Origin: Favolaschia claudopus
Taxonomy: Eukaryota > Basidiomycota > Agaricomycetes > Agaricales > Mycenaceae
Direction: 5' to 3'
Length of the DNA stretch: 64,000 bases
Assembly (NCBI GenBank): GCA_037176885.1
Contig: JAWWNJ010000006.1
Span: 744,001-808,000 of the forward strand
In this document: one piece after another, positions 45,070 through 56,805 of the stretch
Numbering within the stretch: position 1 is the stretch's first letter
Layout of the letters: each line of letters starts with the position of its first letter
Program-made: the position numbers and the translations under genes
Notes under the pieces: generated by a model
Databases searched by the model: none
What the model saw: only the letters and a program-made list of their open reading frames with translations
What the model was told of the DNA's origin: nothing

Positions 45070-45713
45070 TCGTTATACGCGTGAAGGTTGTTGTATGCTA
45101 AGGCGTCGAAAGTTGGTGGTCGATTTGGTAGAAAGACCACCGTATTTAATCGAGCTGGAGTGCGGGGTCACTTGCCATATCTTTGGAGGGCCAGGGAACA
45201 AACGGAGGTAAGGAATGCGGCGTGCTTCTGAAACGAATGGAATTAAGAGATCAAATTCGGAGTGAAACCGCGAAACGCACCAGAACCCGGAGTAGTTCGA
45301 AAAAAAAACACCTGGATCTATCTACATACTCTGCCTTATTGCCCGTTCAAGGCAACGTTGAGCAAGCCTCTAACCACACGGATTGCAGAGGCAAAAATTG
45401 CCAACTTCTTTCTTTTTGGGCTCGGAGAAGTTCACCGAGTTCTGCCTCCGTCACTGACGCTTTAACCTGCCTACCTACCGGGTGATCATGCGCCATGGCG
45501 GTGATGTCCGTTGACCTCCGAACGGCCAGGAAGCTGGCGGCGGTTGCAGAAGTGCTCACTTCATCGCGGCGGAAAGTCAAGAGCTCTTGTCTGGTCCAGG
45601 CAAGTGTGTCCGCACGTGAATGTCATGTGAGTGTGAGGAGGCGACTTGATCCGAACCTAACCTTGTACCGCCGAGGTTTCTCGCCGTTCTCCTCGTCGTC
45701 GACGACGTTCAAG
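45070..45713. promoter_or_regulatory. Divergent spacer between FAD monooxygenase and DMAC1-like genes
   Basis: 644 bp between two divergent starts. Frames here (for example 45183-45485) have no family resemblance. No TATA box is obvious. Confidence 0.4.
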
Positions 45714-45988
45714 ATGCCAGAACCGCGCACAGAATGTCTAGCGTGCCGGATTACGGGTACGGCGACCTTCACAGGCCTCGGAATGTATGCGTTGTGGATG
45801 TCGCGCCAGGCGGCCGCAGGTAGTCGCGGCTCAAAAAAACTGGTCGCAGTCTTCGGTGCTGGTACGTCTGTTTTCTCATTGTTGGATTAGGTTGAATCAT
45901 TTATGTGCTTCTAGCAATGTTATTGGGCGGTGTACTGCGCTGGAGACAGACCGGAGACTCGGCAAGCCCAACCGCGTCGAAATCTTAG
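45714..45988 (+). CDS. DMAC1-like small membrane protein (DUF4536)
   Basis: Two exons (45714-45861, 45915-45988) give 73 residues. It has the compact family pattern: CLACRITGTATFTGLGMYAL, a CxxC followed by a Gly-rich hydrophobic helix, a basic loop RGSKKL and a second hydrophobic stretch ending GGVLRWRQTG. The human relative DMAC1 (distal membrane-arm assembly component 1) is a mitochondrial inner-membrane factor for complex I assembly. The frame is open further upstream (45495), but the homology begins at MPEPRTE. The 53-bp intron must be removed to recover the C-terminal helix. Confidence 0.75.
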
Positions 45989-46108
45989 AAAATAAGATTC
46001 AAGTATACTGTCTGTAGGTACATTCTTGCTTCACTGTCTAGTCCGAATTCACTTTACGCTGTTTCCCAGTGAATACATGTCTCTTTCCCTTGTTGACCGT
46101 ATTAGGAA

Positions 46109-47685
46109 ATGTGTGGGAACGTGATCGCGCCTAACAAGCTCTTACGACTCATCCACGACACCACGATGGAGGTAGGCGGTTCAGGCGAGTTCTTTGAGCG
46201 CTAATTACAAGCATTTCCATGCAGACTGGCGGCAAACAGTCGCCCCGAGTCCCAACCGTGGTGCTGGACTATCTACGGGCCGGCGGTTCTCTCGGTGATG
46301 GTACTCTGCACTTTCAATACGATCTGTCTAGTGCTGCAGACGACACGGTGTCGCAGCTGCGCGAAGAGGGCTCTCGGCTTGGGCGCCAGCTCTTACTTGT
46401 GCAGGCAACAGCAGACCGGTTGCGGAGCGAGCTCACATATGCCCAAGGCGAGATAAAGCGCTTGAATCAACTCCTCGCGCTTACTCAGGGTCAGAGCGCA
46501 CAACAGGCTTCAGCCGCACAGGAAGCTCGCGATTCGCGTGTCAAGGTTGAAGAACTGCTCAATACGGCGCAGGGTGTCAATAGGGGTTTACGCGCCGACC
46601 TCGAGGTCGCGCGCAAAGCGCTGCAGAAGGATCGGACGAGAACGCTTAGTGCGGTAGCGACCATTGCGCGGTTGAGGGCAGAGCGAAACACCCTGCGAGA
46701 GGCGCTCTCTGCTTCTTCGGCACCGAATGAGGCGGAAATTGTTCCCAATCCCGACCTTTCATCAACGGAGCCTCATGTCGAATCTGCTGCGTCGTCACCT
46801 CCGCCGTCTTCTGCAGTATCCTCACCTTCCGTTGAAGTTCCCCTTCTTTCGCCTCCCATTGCCTCATCCTCTTCAACCTCCACCCCATATTACCGAGTAA
46901 CTGCGCAATCTACTCCCAGCGTTTCTGCGTCTCCGCGCCCGCATTATCGCCCAACCGCCACGTATTCCGTTCCCCCGCCTCCTAACGACCGCAGTATGTC
47001 GACCGCAACCTCCAGTTCTGCATCTGCCTCCTTGCCTCCGAGTTCGGCATCCGCAACGACCTCTGCAACACCTCCCGCCTCGACGAGCACGCTAAAGCGG
47101 AAACGCAGCCCGGAGTTACCAGTCAAGAATGAAACGGATGACGACGACGACATCGTGTTGGTCTCCGGTCCTTCACTTCGTCCTAGTGCGGGCAAGACAT
47201 CGTCGCCTGTGGAATCTCGGCCTGTACCCTCCTCTTCCACCTCTACGCACCCCGCCCCAGCACCTCCACCACAGACGCCGCAGTCACACCCTCCCCAGCC
47301 GCAACCGTCCGGTGCCAACTTAAAAATTGTCTACGATCGCCACAATCTACCCTTCCTTTCCACGCAATTCATCTCCAACCCGTCTCCATTCGCCCCCAAA
47401 CCCACCGCTGACCCGCCTCCAAAACCCAAGCCGAAGCCGGGCCTAGGGCTCAAACACCTCCCACTGCTGTACAACACCCGCGGCAGCATGATGTACTGTC
47501 GTGCGTGTTCGCGCGCGTTTCCGGCGGGGGCGGCGTGGGCTGAGCTGGTGGGGCATTCGCAGAGCGAGCATGCGGAGATGTGTAAGGGGCTAGAGGCGAT
47601 GGGGCCGGGGCAGCTGGCTGAGCAGAGTCAGCGGTTTGCGGCTGCTAATAGTTTGGCGGTGGGCGCTGGGAAAGGAAAGAAGTGA
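46109..47685 (+). CDS. Coiled-coil/zinc-finger protein, gene B
   Basis: Two exons (46109-46171, 46225-47685) give 507 residues. A short N-terminal block PTVVLDYLRAGG is shared with gene C. Residues ~55-185 are a coiled coil rich in Leu, Glu and Arg (LREEGSRLGRQLLLVQATAD). The middle is a Ser/Pro/Thr-rich low-complexity stretch with a basic cluster KRKRSPEL and an acidic DDDDD run. The C-terminus carries the same single finger as gene A: MMYCRAC, then W-AELVGHSQSEHAEMCKG and LGPxxL-like MGPGQLAEQSQRF. I recognise no named family. Nuclear location is inferred from the basic clusters and finger. Genes A and B face outward on either side of the monooxygenase/DMAC1 pair. Confidence 0.78.
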
Positions 47686-48069
47686 ATCTCATTTTCTTGG
47701 ATCTCATTTTCTTGTCGTCGTGTCTGGTTCTTGGCCGGAAATCGCTATCGCTCTTGTTATCGACTTCGCATTGTTCGTTGCTTTGTTTTGATGTATCACT
47801 ACTGGTATGGACCGTTAACTGTATCCTATTCCTTTGTATACTAGTTGATTCCCTTTTTTGAATATAGACGTTGTTGCACCGTACGTCGGAAGGTTTTCAA
47901 AGCCATCCCACAGCCGCCAATCTCGCAATTATGGAGAATGTTGCCTGCGAATTTCGTGCGGTAGTGAATGAATAACAAAGAAATTTCGTGTGGTCGGTTT
48001 TTCTTTTATGAATCGCTGAATCTGACCCAAGCGTTACAGTTATGCCTCCAATTTTGCAATCTAGCTATT
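47686..48069. other. Convergent intergenic region
   Basis: 3' ends of gene B and the alcohol dehydrogenase face each other. T-rich stretches near 47690-47720 and 47850-47860 fit 3' processing signals. No gene seen. Confidence 0.4.
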
Positions 48070-49179
48070 TTACACCGTCATATCAACCACGTACTTGCCG
48101 CCAGCTCCCTGCCCGTATTTCGCAACCAGCTCGTTGAGTTTTTCCAAGGGATATGTCTCTATCTTCGCCTTAACCCCATGCTTGGCAGCAAACTGCAGCA
48201 TCTCCTCTGTCGCTGAAAGTGTGCCGCCTAGCACACTCAAGATATTCAAGTGGCGGATGATCATGTCGCCTGCGGAGATGTGGAAGCCTGCGATGGGGAA
48301 GGACACAAGCACGCAGGTGCCGCGAGTGCGGAGCATAGCCATCGAGTAGTCGAACGCCTTCTGGCTCTCAGGCAGGACAAGCACCACATCAACCCCCTTC
48401 TTACTTTCACCCTTTGCACACACCTCATTGGCCTCCGTTGTTCGCGCATCCACGATCGTCGCCTCTGGGGCTACCTCACGCGCCAGTTTCAAGGGTTCAT
48501 CTGCACTTTCGACGCCGAGAGGCTTCGCCCCTATCTTCTCAATGAATTGCATCGCTAGATGACCCAACCCGCCTCCAGCGCCGACCACGCCGACTACCAT
48601 CCCAGGCCTCACGCTCGCCTTGCGGAGCGCGGTGAAGACGGTCATACCCGCGCACATGAGAGGCGCAACTTCCACATCGGTGAGGCCGTCAGGGATACGA
48701 TTCACCTGGCGCGCATCAACGACGACATACTCAGCGAATCCGCCGGGGTGGGTGAGGCCGCAGGTCCCCGAGGTCGGACAGTAGGCAGACACGCCGGGGA
48801 CATCGCCGCGCAGATCCCCCAGTTCGATCTCCGGCCCCGCGACGCACTCCTCACAGACGCCGCAGCAGTGAAACCCGTGGCCCGCGACGGCCAGCCGGGC
48901 GCCAGGAGTGAATCCTAGTGCCGCTGCTGCTGAATTCGCTATCACCACCTCGCCTGTAAATTCGTGGCAGTTGATGTGCGGCCATGTTGGTGGTAGGCCG
49001 GGCAAGGCGCCGCTTGCGACCACGGCATCGGTGTGACAGTAGCTCGCAGCTTTTACGCGTAGAAGGATGTCGTGCGGGTCTTGGGGTTGTGGAAGCGGAA
49101 GAGAGACAAGCTTGTACGGCGCATTGGGGGATTCAATCACCTGGGCCTTCATCGACGAGGGAAGGTTGGTGGAGGACAT
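48070..49179 (-). CDS. Zinc-dependent alcohol dehydrogenase
   Basis: Intronless frame of 369 residues from the ATG at 49179; the frame runs on to 49224 only with a TTG. Catalytic zinc ligands appear in SYCHTDAV (Cys), NCHEFTGEV (His and Glu; CHE instead of the usual GHE) and LMCAGMTVF (Cys). The structural-zinc loop is recognisable in CCGVCEECVAGPEIELG and CPTSGTCG, and GVVGAGGGLGHLAMQF is the nucleotide-binding Rossmann motif. Medium-chain ADHs oxidise alcohols or reduce aldehydes with NAD(P). Lack of introns is unusual in this window, where nearly all genes of this size have several, and hints at retroposition or a transferred ancestor. It is divergent from the aldo/keto reductase at 49610. 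Confidence 0.9.
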   Translation of the reverse strand: MSSTNLPSSMKAQVIESPNAPYKLVSLPLPQPQDPHDILLRVKAASYCHTDAVVASGALPGLPPTWPHINCHEFTGEVVIANSAAAALGFTPGARLAVAGHGFHCCGVCEECVAGPEIELGDLRGDVPGVSAYCPTSGTCGLTHPGGFAEYVVVDARQVNRIPDGLTDVEVAPLMCAGMTVFTALRKASVRPGMVVGVVGAGGGLGHLAMQFIEKIGAKPLGVESADEPLKLAREVAPEATIVDARTTEANEVCAKGESKKGVDVVLVLPESQKAFDYSMAMLRTRGTCVLVSFPIAGFHISAGDMIIRHLNILSVLGGTLSATEEMLQFAAKHGVKAKIETYPLEKLNELVAKYGQGAGGKYVVDMTV

Positions 49180-49609
49180 GGGGGGCAGCAGTGTTGGGAG
49201 CAAAGAGCGGCCGGGATCCTTCAATTGCCCCGGCGGTCATCGAGATCGACGCTCGTCCAATTTTGAACCATGTGCTTGGCATTGACGTAATTTAGGTGGT
49301 TTATCATGTTTCCCTGAATCCCTCCATGAAACCACCGTTTTTGGTGTTTTCGGTGCAAATCCGCGTCGTATAGCACGGCTCGAACCTCGCACCTCCAGGG
49401 TAAATGTTTGCTTGATTGCAACCTACGTCTACAGGCCGAATTCGACCATTTTTGGACCGCGTACGGATCGAGGAAGCCGCGAACTTGGATTGCTAAGGTG
49501 GCACCTTATTCAGCTCCTGACGAAATATTACAAACCGAGCGACTTAATCAGGGACTCTCGACTTGCTATATATATTGGGTCGATTGTGGGCCAACTCTCT
49601 TAACCCGCC
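49180..49609. promoter_or_regulatory. Divergent promoter region of alcohol dehydrogenase and aldo/keto reductase
   Basis: 430 bp between two divergent starts. A TATATATA stretch lies at 49567-49574, about 36 bp before the reductase ATG. Both genes handle alcohol/aldehyde pairs, so co-regulation is plausible but unproven. Confidence 0.5.
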
Positions 49610-51120
49610 ATGGCTTTCATGACACCTCCCCCAGTGCCTGCCTCGAAACTCGGCTTTTATAGGTCAGCCGAACTTGACCTGCTCGTATCGGATGCAACTC
49701 ATAAAAATCTGTCAGAAAACTATCTCCGCTTGCCGGCATCCATGTCTCACCTATTCAACTTGGGGGGATGAGCGTTGGTGATTCTCCTTGGGCTACGATG
49801 GGAGTCGGGGCTATGAATACCGAGTCCAGTTTCAAGCTCCTCGACGCGTACTTCGACAAGGGCGGAAATTTCATTGATACTGCAAATAACTAGTAAGGAG
49901 GTCATTTTTATTCCATTTTCCCAACGCTGAGCCGAACTTCACAGTCAAGATGAGACGTCCGAGAAAATAATCGGTGAATGGGCTGAGAAGCGCGGGATTC
50001 GCGACCAGCTTGTCATCGCGACAAAGGTGTGTGTGTTTGTGAGATCCTGCGCAATAAAACTGAATGTGTTTGTTCAGTACAGCAGCAATTTCAAGCGCGG
50101 TAACGACTCCATCGCTCAGAAAGTCCATTACGTTGGAAACAGCTTGAAAGCGATGAACATCAGTCTGGAGGCAAGTCTGAAGAAACTTCGCACCTCATAC
50201 ATCGACATTCTCTACATCCACTGGTGGGACTGGGACACGAGCGTCGAGGAAGTCATGAATGGTCTCCACAACTTGGTAGTTCAGGGGAAAGTATTGTATC
50301 TTGTGCGTGGAGTATGCTGGGTTTTGTGTCAGGTTTTTTAATCCGCTCTAGGGAATTTCCGACACACCCGCATGGGTAGTCGCTCAGGCGAATCAATATG
50401 CGAAGGACCACGGTAAAACTCCCTTTTCAATCTATCAAGGCAGATGGAACATCCTCGAACGCACTATTGAGCGGGAAATCATCCCGATGTGCCGTGCCCA
50501 TGGTCTGCATTCCTTGCTGATCCGTTGAGCAACACGAACTGATTCATCGCTAGGTCTCGCTGTCGCGCCCTGGGACGTTCTTGGCGCCGGCAAGTTTCGT
50601 ACGGATGCTGAAGAAGAGGAACGTCGCAGGACTGGCGAGAAAGGACGCACCATGTTTGGTCCCGAATGGGAACGCAACGAAAATGAGAAGAAGATCTCCC
50701 ATGCGCTGGAAAAAGTTGCCGGCGAGGTCGGAACCAAAAGCATCACCGCTGGTGCGTTTCCCGTCGTTAGTATCAGACAACAACTTTATGACTTCTTCCA
50801 GTCGCCATCGCGTATGTGATGTCTAAAGTGCCCTATTGCTTCCCCATCATCGGTGGACGCAAGATTGAACATCTCACTGCGAATATTGAGGCGCTTGACA
50901 TTACTCTTTCCGCTGAGCAGATCGCGTACCTCGAAAGCATCGTTCCTTTTGACTCTGGATTCCCCACTAACCTGATTGTGTGTCTGTTTACTCTTCTACC
51001 CTGAATCTTGTGCTTACTGTCTCGCAGGGAGACGGGACAAAACCCAGCGGTTGGCTCGCTAGCGCTGCGCACTTTTCTTTCCAGCCGGTTCTGCAGCCAA
51101 TTCAGCCTTCGAAGAATTAG
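49610..51120 (+). CDS. Aryl-alcohol-dehydrogenase-type aldo/keto reductase
   Basis: Multi-exon gene. After a short first exon ([17 protein letters not shown]), [19 protein letters not shown] starts the TIM barrel. The catalytic tetrad is visible: Asp in [10 protein letters not shown], Tyr at the start of the next exon ([13 protein letters not shown]), Lys in VIATKYS and His in LYIHWWDWD. Later blocks [55 protein letters not shown] (NADPH-binding) and [14 protein letters not shown] are all present. The family (yeast AAD14, Phanerochaete aryl-alcohol dehydrogenase) reduces aryl aldehydes with NADPH, part of lignin-related aromatic metabolism. All blocks are intact and splice sites consistent. 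Confidence 0.9.
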
Positions 51121-51766
51121 CAGATTGTACATATTCCGCGATATTTTTTTCGCCGCTTGCGAAATAGCTACCTATACATGTTCGAGAAGGAATTGATCCA
51201 ACGCGACGCGTTTGTGTTGTTTCACGTGGCCGTGTAGCATTCTGTGGCTGATCAGTGATGTGCTATTTCTCTTCCACCCCAACTTTAGGCTTTCCACGAC
51301 TGCGCCAAGATGTGAGATTTTGAAGTAACGCCCAGCACAAAGGACACAGTAGCGACGACTCTCAGTGCAACGCGTTCACGTTTCCAGGAAACTTTACCCA
51401 TGCTGGCAAATCATTTTACTCGCCCGATTTTGAAGTTTGAACGAACGATTACTTACAGTTGACGGGCATAGTTTCAAACGTTCAGTCCCGGCTTTCTGAC
51501 ACGTACCGTACCAATACCCGCTCCCTGGGAGAAATAATGCGGTATTTGGTATGTCTTTCTAGCATTACCTGCAGCTGACGATACAAAGTTGAAAGAAGGC
51601 TTCCGACCGTGTTCTACGGCTAACTGTGAGAGTATTCTGACCCGGGGCCTCTTCAAATTCACTTCTCGGATACGTTTTGGAGTCCTGCTCTCTTGGCATC
51701 CGAGTCTCTGGTTCAGCATCTTTGAATAAAAAGCTCCCTTTCACACAACCGGTGCTTCAACCGCAG
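51121..51766. other. Intergenic region upstream of the glyoxal oxidase
   Basis: No recognised gene. The minus-strand frame 51474-51719 has no family. Probably 3' flank of the reductase and promoter of the oxidase gene. Confidence 0.4.
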
Positions 51767-53855
51767 ATGAGGCATTTTCCTCAGGCTTTTCTTGCTATCC
51801 TGTTCACTGTGCATCTTGTCGCCGGCGCTAAATGGGAGTTCGTTCAAAATGGTACCTCGGGAATCTTGGCTCTTGAGAGTATCATCGTCGGCCCGACCTT
51901 AGCGCTGTTCTTTGATTTTTCTGGGACGGGCGGTCCCCTTCAAATAAACGGACACTCTGCCTGGGGTGCACTGTGGAATCTGCAAACCAATGAAGCGACG
52001 GCTTTGGATGTAGTCTCAGACACCTTCTGCGCATCGGGAGGTTTCTTGAGTAATGGGACGATGGTTTGTGTTCGATGATTCATCGCTCTACGTTCAGTCA
52101 TATTTGGCCTAGGTCAGTGTTGGAGGACACCTGGCTGGTAATTCTTCTACCGCCGTCGATGGACGTATGGCTTTGCGAATATTCGAACCATGCGACACTC
52201 CTGACGGACAAGGCTGCACTCTTTTCGATGACCCCGATCTCGTGCATTTAGCGGAGACTCGCTGGTATCCTTCGTCTTTAAGGATTTTTGACGGCTCTTT
52301 GGTAAATCCTGAATCGATTACTACAGGCACATATCGGTATTGAATATCGGAGTTGTAGATGATTGCGGGCGGCATTCATGAGGCGACTCCTTTCTATAAC
52401 ACAGACCCCGTGAATAGTTTCGAATTCTTTCCTTCCAAGAATGGCGGAGTACCTCGCTCCTCCCTATTTCTTCAACGCAGTCTAGTAGCCAATCTTTTCC
52501 CTCGGTGAGATTCTCGAAGTTCCTGCGATCTGAAACATTCGAATTGAATTTTTGTAGTGTGCTTGCTCTTCCCGATGGGAAGGTCTTCATGGTGGCCAAC
52601 AATCAGTCAATTATCTATGACATTGAAGCCAACACCGAGACTATTCTTCCCGATCTACCCAACGGCGTTCGGGTAACCAATCCATTCGATGGAACTATAA
52701 CTCTTCTACCACTCTCTCCTCCTCTGTACATTCCGGAAGTTTTGGTCTGTGGAGGAACTAATACTAGCGATCAAATCCCTCCGGAGCAGTTGTCCAGCCA
52801 GGATGCCGCCTCCGACCAATGCAGCCGCATCACATTGACCCGCGCCGGAATCAAGAGAGGTTGGGAGGTGGAGAGGATGTTAGAGGGTCGGATGATGCCG
52901 GAGATGATTTTGCTTCCGAATGGTCAAGTTCTGATCATCAATGGTGCGCAAACGGGATATGCAGCAATCAGTTCAGTGGCTGTTGTACAAGGTAACTCGA
53001 ATGCAGATCATGCTGCGTGAGTTGTTTTACTTTCTTTCACTTATACTCGAAGCCGATTGTCTTTTTGTACTTGGCTAGTCTCACACCGTCCCTCTATGAT
53101 CCTTTGGCCCCTCTTGGTCGGCGCATAAGCAACAAAGGGTTGCCGACGACTGACATCGCTCGCATGTACCACTCTTCAGTCACATTGACACCTTCAGGGT
53201 GAGTGAATTGCACGTCGTATTGCATCGGAAGCTAACTATTAAGTAGGAACATCCTGCTTGCCGGATCGAATCCAAATGTAAACGTCAATGAGACAGTCAA
53301 ATTCCCCACGTTAGTATCTCGCTTTCAATGACTTTATTGGCAGCTGATCTTGGAACTTAGTGAATTCCGCGTTCAATATTTGAACCCGCCGTACATGTCA
53401 ATGGCTAGACCAACTTTGTCCAGTGTGCCTGCCAAGATTGGGTTCGATTCCAGGTTCACTGCTCAAGTGACAATTCCGAACTCTGTGTACAGGTCGCCCG
53501 AGATCAAGGGTAATTCGATTATTTTTCTTCGGCTGCAATCAAATCCTGACCTGATTCAATTCTCCCAGTTGCGCTCATGGATCTAGGATACTCCTCACAC
53601 GCGTTCCACTCGAGCTCTCGACTTGTCTTCCTCGAGGCTTCATTGTCTTCTGATCGTAGCCCTCCGAATAATAGAGTGTATCCTCCCGGTCCAGGTAAGT
53701 GGTTGAAGATTCTGAGTACTAAATAATAGTTAATTTTCATCGATGATGCAGGATTCCTGTTTGTAACTGTTGGAGATGCAACTAGTGCTGGAATAAGGGT
53801 CATGGTTGGCTCTGGGGCTTCTCCTCCAGTCCCAGATCAAGGACGCAGGATTTAA
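51767..53855 (+). CDS. Glyoxal-oxidase-like copper radical oxidase
   Basis: Multi-exon gene starting [20 protein letters not shown], a secretion signal. The copper radical oxidase landmarks are present: [15 protein letters not shown] with the Cys that cross-links to Tyr; [16 protein letters not shown] with that Tyr; [16 protein letters not shown] with the Tyr-His copper ligands; and [14 protein letters not shown] with the second His. Kelch-like strands lie between ([15 protein letters not shown]). The C-terminal Greek-key domain ends [20 protein letters not shown]. Such extracellular enzymes oxidise small aldehydes to acids and make H2O2, which feeds lignin peroxidases in white-rot fungi. The in-frame ORF extends upstream to 51677, but the signal peptide fixes the start. 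No WSC domains are seen. Confidence 0.9.
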
Positions 53856-54966
53856 CACGAAAATATACATAATCAAGAATTGAAATCGAAATGTGTACTT
53901 TTTATTTTCAAGAGAGGGAATTGCTTATTGTTTTATCAGACAACCCGAGCGGTGAAATAACTCAGATATAAATGCATTGCGTTTGGTGTTGGTTTGGCGC
54001 GAGAAAAAGAATAAACTAACTGTGCTAATGAAGCTCCCAGATCACGTGGGCGCGTTGACGTTGCCGTCACTGGTGAACTGCCCGATGCCGCTTTTCCTCC
54101 TCTGCCACCCACACTCACTAGGCCTCACTGCTGAAGGCTCTTGGTGGCAGGCAGATGCTACTGCTCTATACAGACTCGTTGCTCTAGGTTGCTGCAGCCT
54201 GTATCATCTTCAACTTGTCTTCAACTGTAACTGAATCAAGGACTCGAGAGTTACAGTATTTCTGTCGCGGCCGATATCGATGCTGGTAATACTGCAGACT
54301 TAAAGGTGGGACATGAGCATAAATGAATTCATCAGAATCTCCTACATTCGCTAGGAAATGATGGAACGAATCTGAGCGCGACGAGCATCAGACTGGACCG
54401 GGACCGCAAAATCACATCGATGATCGTATTCAAGTTCTTGAAAAATGTAAGTCAACTCAGAGTCCCACCGACATGTAAATGACAAGGCAGTCCTTAGGAC
54501 GCCCAGTCTACCGCTTAAGCCCTACACCCTGCAGAAACAGTGGTTTCAAACACCTGGCAGCAACAGCGTAAGTATTTGACGATCGCCACGTTTTCAAATC
54601 GGAATTGGTGCGGTTGCGGATTCGGAAGGCACACAACTGGGTCAGACACTGTCAGACATTCAAAGTCTGAGACAGTACTTAAGAGCTGAGTGAGAGTGGT
54701 TTGAGGCTGAGATCCGAGACCGTCTGGTAGATCGTGATGGCAACTTTCGCGTCTCGACGCGATTTGATATGTATACACGCGGTTTTGCACGAGGTGTGAC
54801 CGCGATTTTTCGGCTTAATAATCACTCACACCTGCCTTCCACCTCCTTCGACAAGCTTCGACATCCAACAAGCTTTCGAGGACGAAGACCATTCTTCGAG
54901 TCAGTGTCTACCAAGCTGCTCGTACCTTCAAAATCAGACCACTCCTGTCTCAATCATTTGTCAATC
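53856..54966. other. Intergenic region, no recognised gene
   Basis: 1.1 kb between the oxidase and gene C. Frames up to 91 codons on both strands have no family resemblance. I cannot exclude a small spliced gene at 53,960-54,240. Confidence 0.4.
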
Positions 54967-56805
54967 ATGGACTTCCATGTATTCTGATTCTTGTTCGTCG
55001 ATTTAGCCTGCGCTGATTGGACATAATTTAGGCCAATAAACCTATTCCGACCGTCGTCTTAGATTATCATGCTGCTCAAAATAATCGACCAGTAGAGGAG
55101 GGCACCTTTCTCCAGGAGTCACCATTCACCGCCGTTGTGTCTCGCCCCCCTACGGTGTATGCAAACGGCTATCCAACGCCCCCTTCGCATTCATCTGCCT
55201 TATCTCCAGTCTCTGATGCTCAGCATCCCACCTCGCAGAATCGGATGACAATTCAGGATCTGACTCCTCCATCCTCTCGCAGTGGCCCGCGCCCAGATGG
55301 CCAGCCTGCTTTTCGTGCCAACACCGCGTCGTCATTCGTAACCCCTCCCGCCCGCCAGTCGAATTTGATGTCGCCTTTCTATATGCCTGCGCACCCTCCA
55401 CATCATAATTCTTCCTATATTCCACCCTCGGAAACACGTCAGGCTCGGTACACACCACCGCCCGCCGCCGAAGGGTATTCTGCCCCTCCCAATTCGTATC
55501 GCAATGTCCAGCCATCGCTGTCGTTTCCATTGGCCATTGCAATGCCGCCCCCACCACCTCACGTCTTGGCGCCGCGGCCAGTCCCTTCGACGCAGCACGG
55601 ACCACTCCCCTCTACGTCATACGAGTCCTCTCAGCGTCCGTTACAGCTACCCTCACCCACAGACGCTCGCTCCTTGCGGCCTTTACGACCTATCCCCAGT
55701 TTACAAACTTCATTTGATTCCCCCCATGCTTCAGCGCATCGCCCGCCTCACTCGTCTGGACCTGGACCTGTTCCGCATGCGCCGTCTGTGCCCTCCGACC
55801 AGCCGCAATCTAGAGTACCTCTGAGCTCGGTAATGACGGACTGGGCTCATCGTACTCGTCAGTTGGAAGAGGAAAATGTGCGCCTCTCCAATGAGCTGAG
55901 GCAGGCGGAGAAGGTCGTCAGTACTCTCCAAGAGCAGCGAAGGCAAATCGAAAGCAATGCAGCCCAAGAAGCGAAGCAGTTCGCCCAATACAAGGCAGAG
56001 AACGAGGCGGCTCAGGCGCAACTTCGGCTCCAGCGGCAAATCACCTTAGTCGAGCGCGAACGATCTCGGAATGAATGCGACATGCTACGGGCACAGCTTG
56101 CGCCTTTGGAGACGTCCCTTTTTGAACATACAGCGGAATTGGCGGCTCATAGAAGTGATGCAGCTGTGTTCAGACGCCTAAACGCACAGCTGATGGGGCG
56201 GGTCAGAGATTTGCATGCGATGCTGGCCATACGAGTACAACAAGCGGAGAGGCTCACATGGGAACGAGATGAATTCAAAGCCCAGCTAGTCGCCATGAAC
56301 AGTGCATCTTTGAATATTGAAGCTGCTACCCAAGTTGTATGTCGCTTCTCCTCCCTCGTTACCTTGGGCTGATTTTGTGATTACACAGAAACGAGAACCT
56401 GGTTCATCGCCTAGTTCAGAGCTCATCGACGAGCAGCTGGAGCTGCAGTATCCACCGGAGGCGGATGCGCCCGTCGCAAGCACTAGTGCTACTGTCGTTC
56501 CGACTGCTGAGCCTGCAATGATTGTAAAATCGGAGCCATCAGACTCGACGTTCTACACATGGGACCCACCATTGGAAGAGGATCGCAAGCGCAGTCGAGA
56601 GGAATATGAAGGCGAGGCCGCGGCGGGCGGTGGCGGTTTGGATGGCGAGGGGCGGGCTGCGGTGCGGCCGAGACTCGAGGACGATGAGCCGTCACTTGGA
56701 CCCGAGTTTCTCTTTCCCGTTATGCGGGCCCTTGATTCGAGTGATCGGGTGCGGAAGAGCCCTCTTGGGTACTTCATGGAGGTGCGACGGAAGCAGGGTG
56801 GATGA
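54967..56805 (+). CDS. Coiled-coil protein, gene C (relative of genes A and B)
   Basis: Three exons (54967-54978, 55032-56336, 56389-56805) give 577 residues. The 12-nt first exon encodes MDFH, then ANKPIPTVVLDYHAAQ, sharing PTVVLDY with gene B. Residues ~45-250 are Pro/Ser-rich and disordered (MPPPPPHVLAP). Residues ~260-430 are a long coiled coil (RQLEEENVRLSNELRQAEKV). The tail is acidic with a basic cluster (EDRKRSREEYE) and ends SPLGYFMEVRRKQGG; no zinc finger is visible. The overall plan matches genes A and B. Nuclear localisation is an inference; no known family recognised. Confidence 0.7.

Noticed and set aside
43184..49179. FAD monooxygenase, gene A/B and ADH as a secondary-metabolite cluster
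   Set aside because: No polyketide synthase, NRPS or terpene synthase, and the DMAC1-like housekeeping gene lies between; the evidence is too thin.
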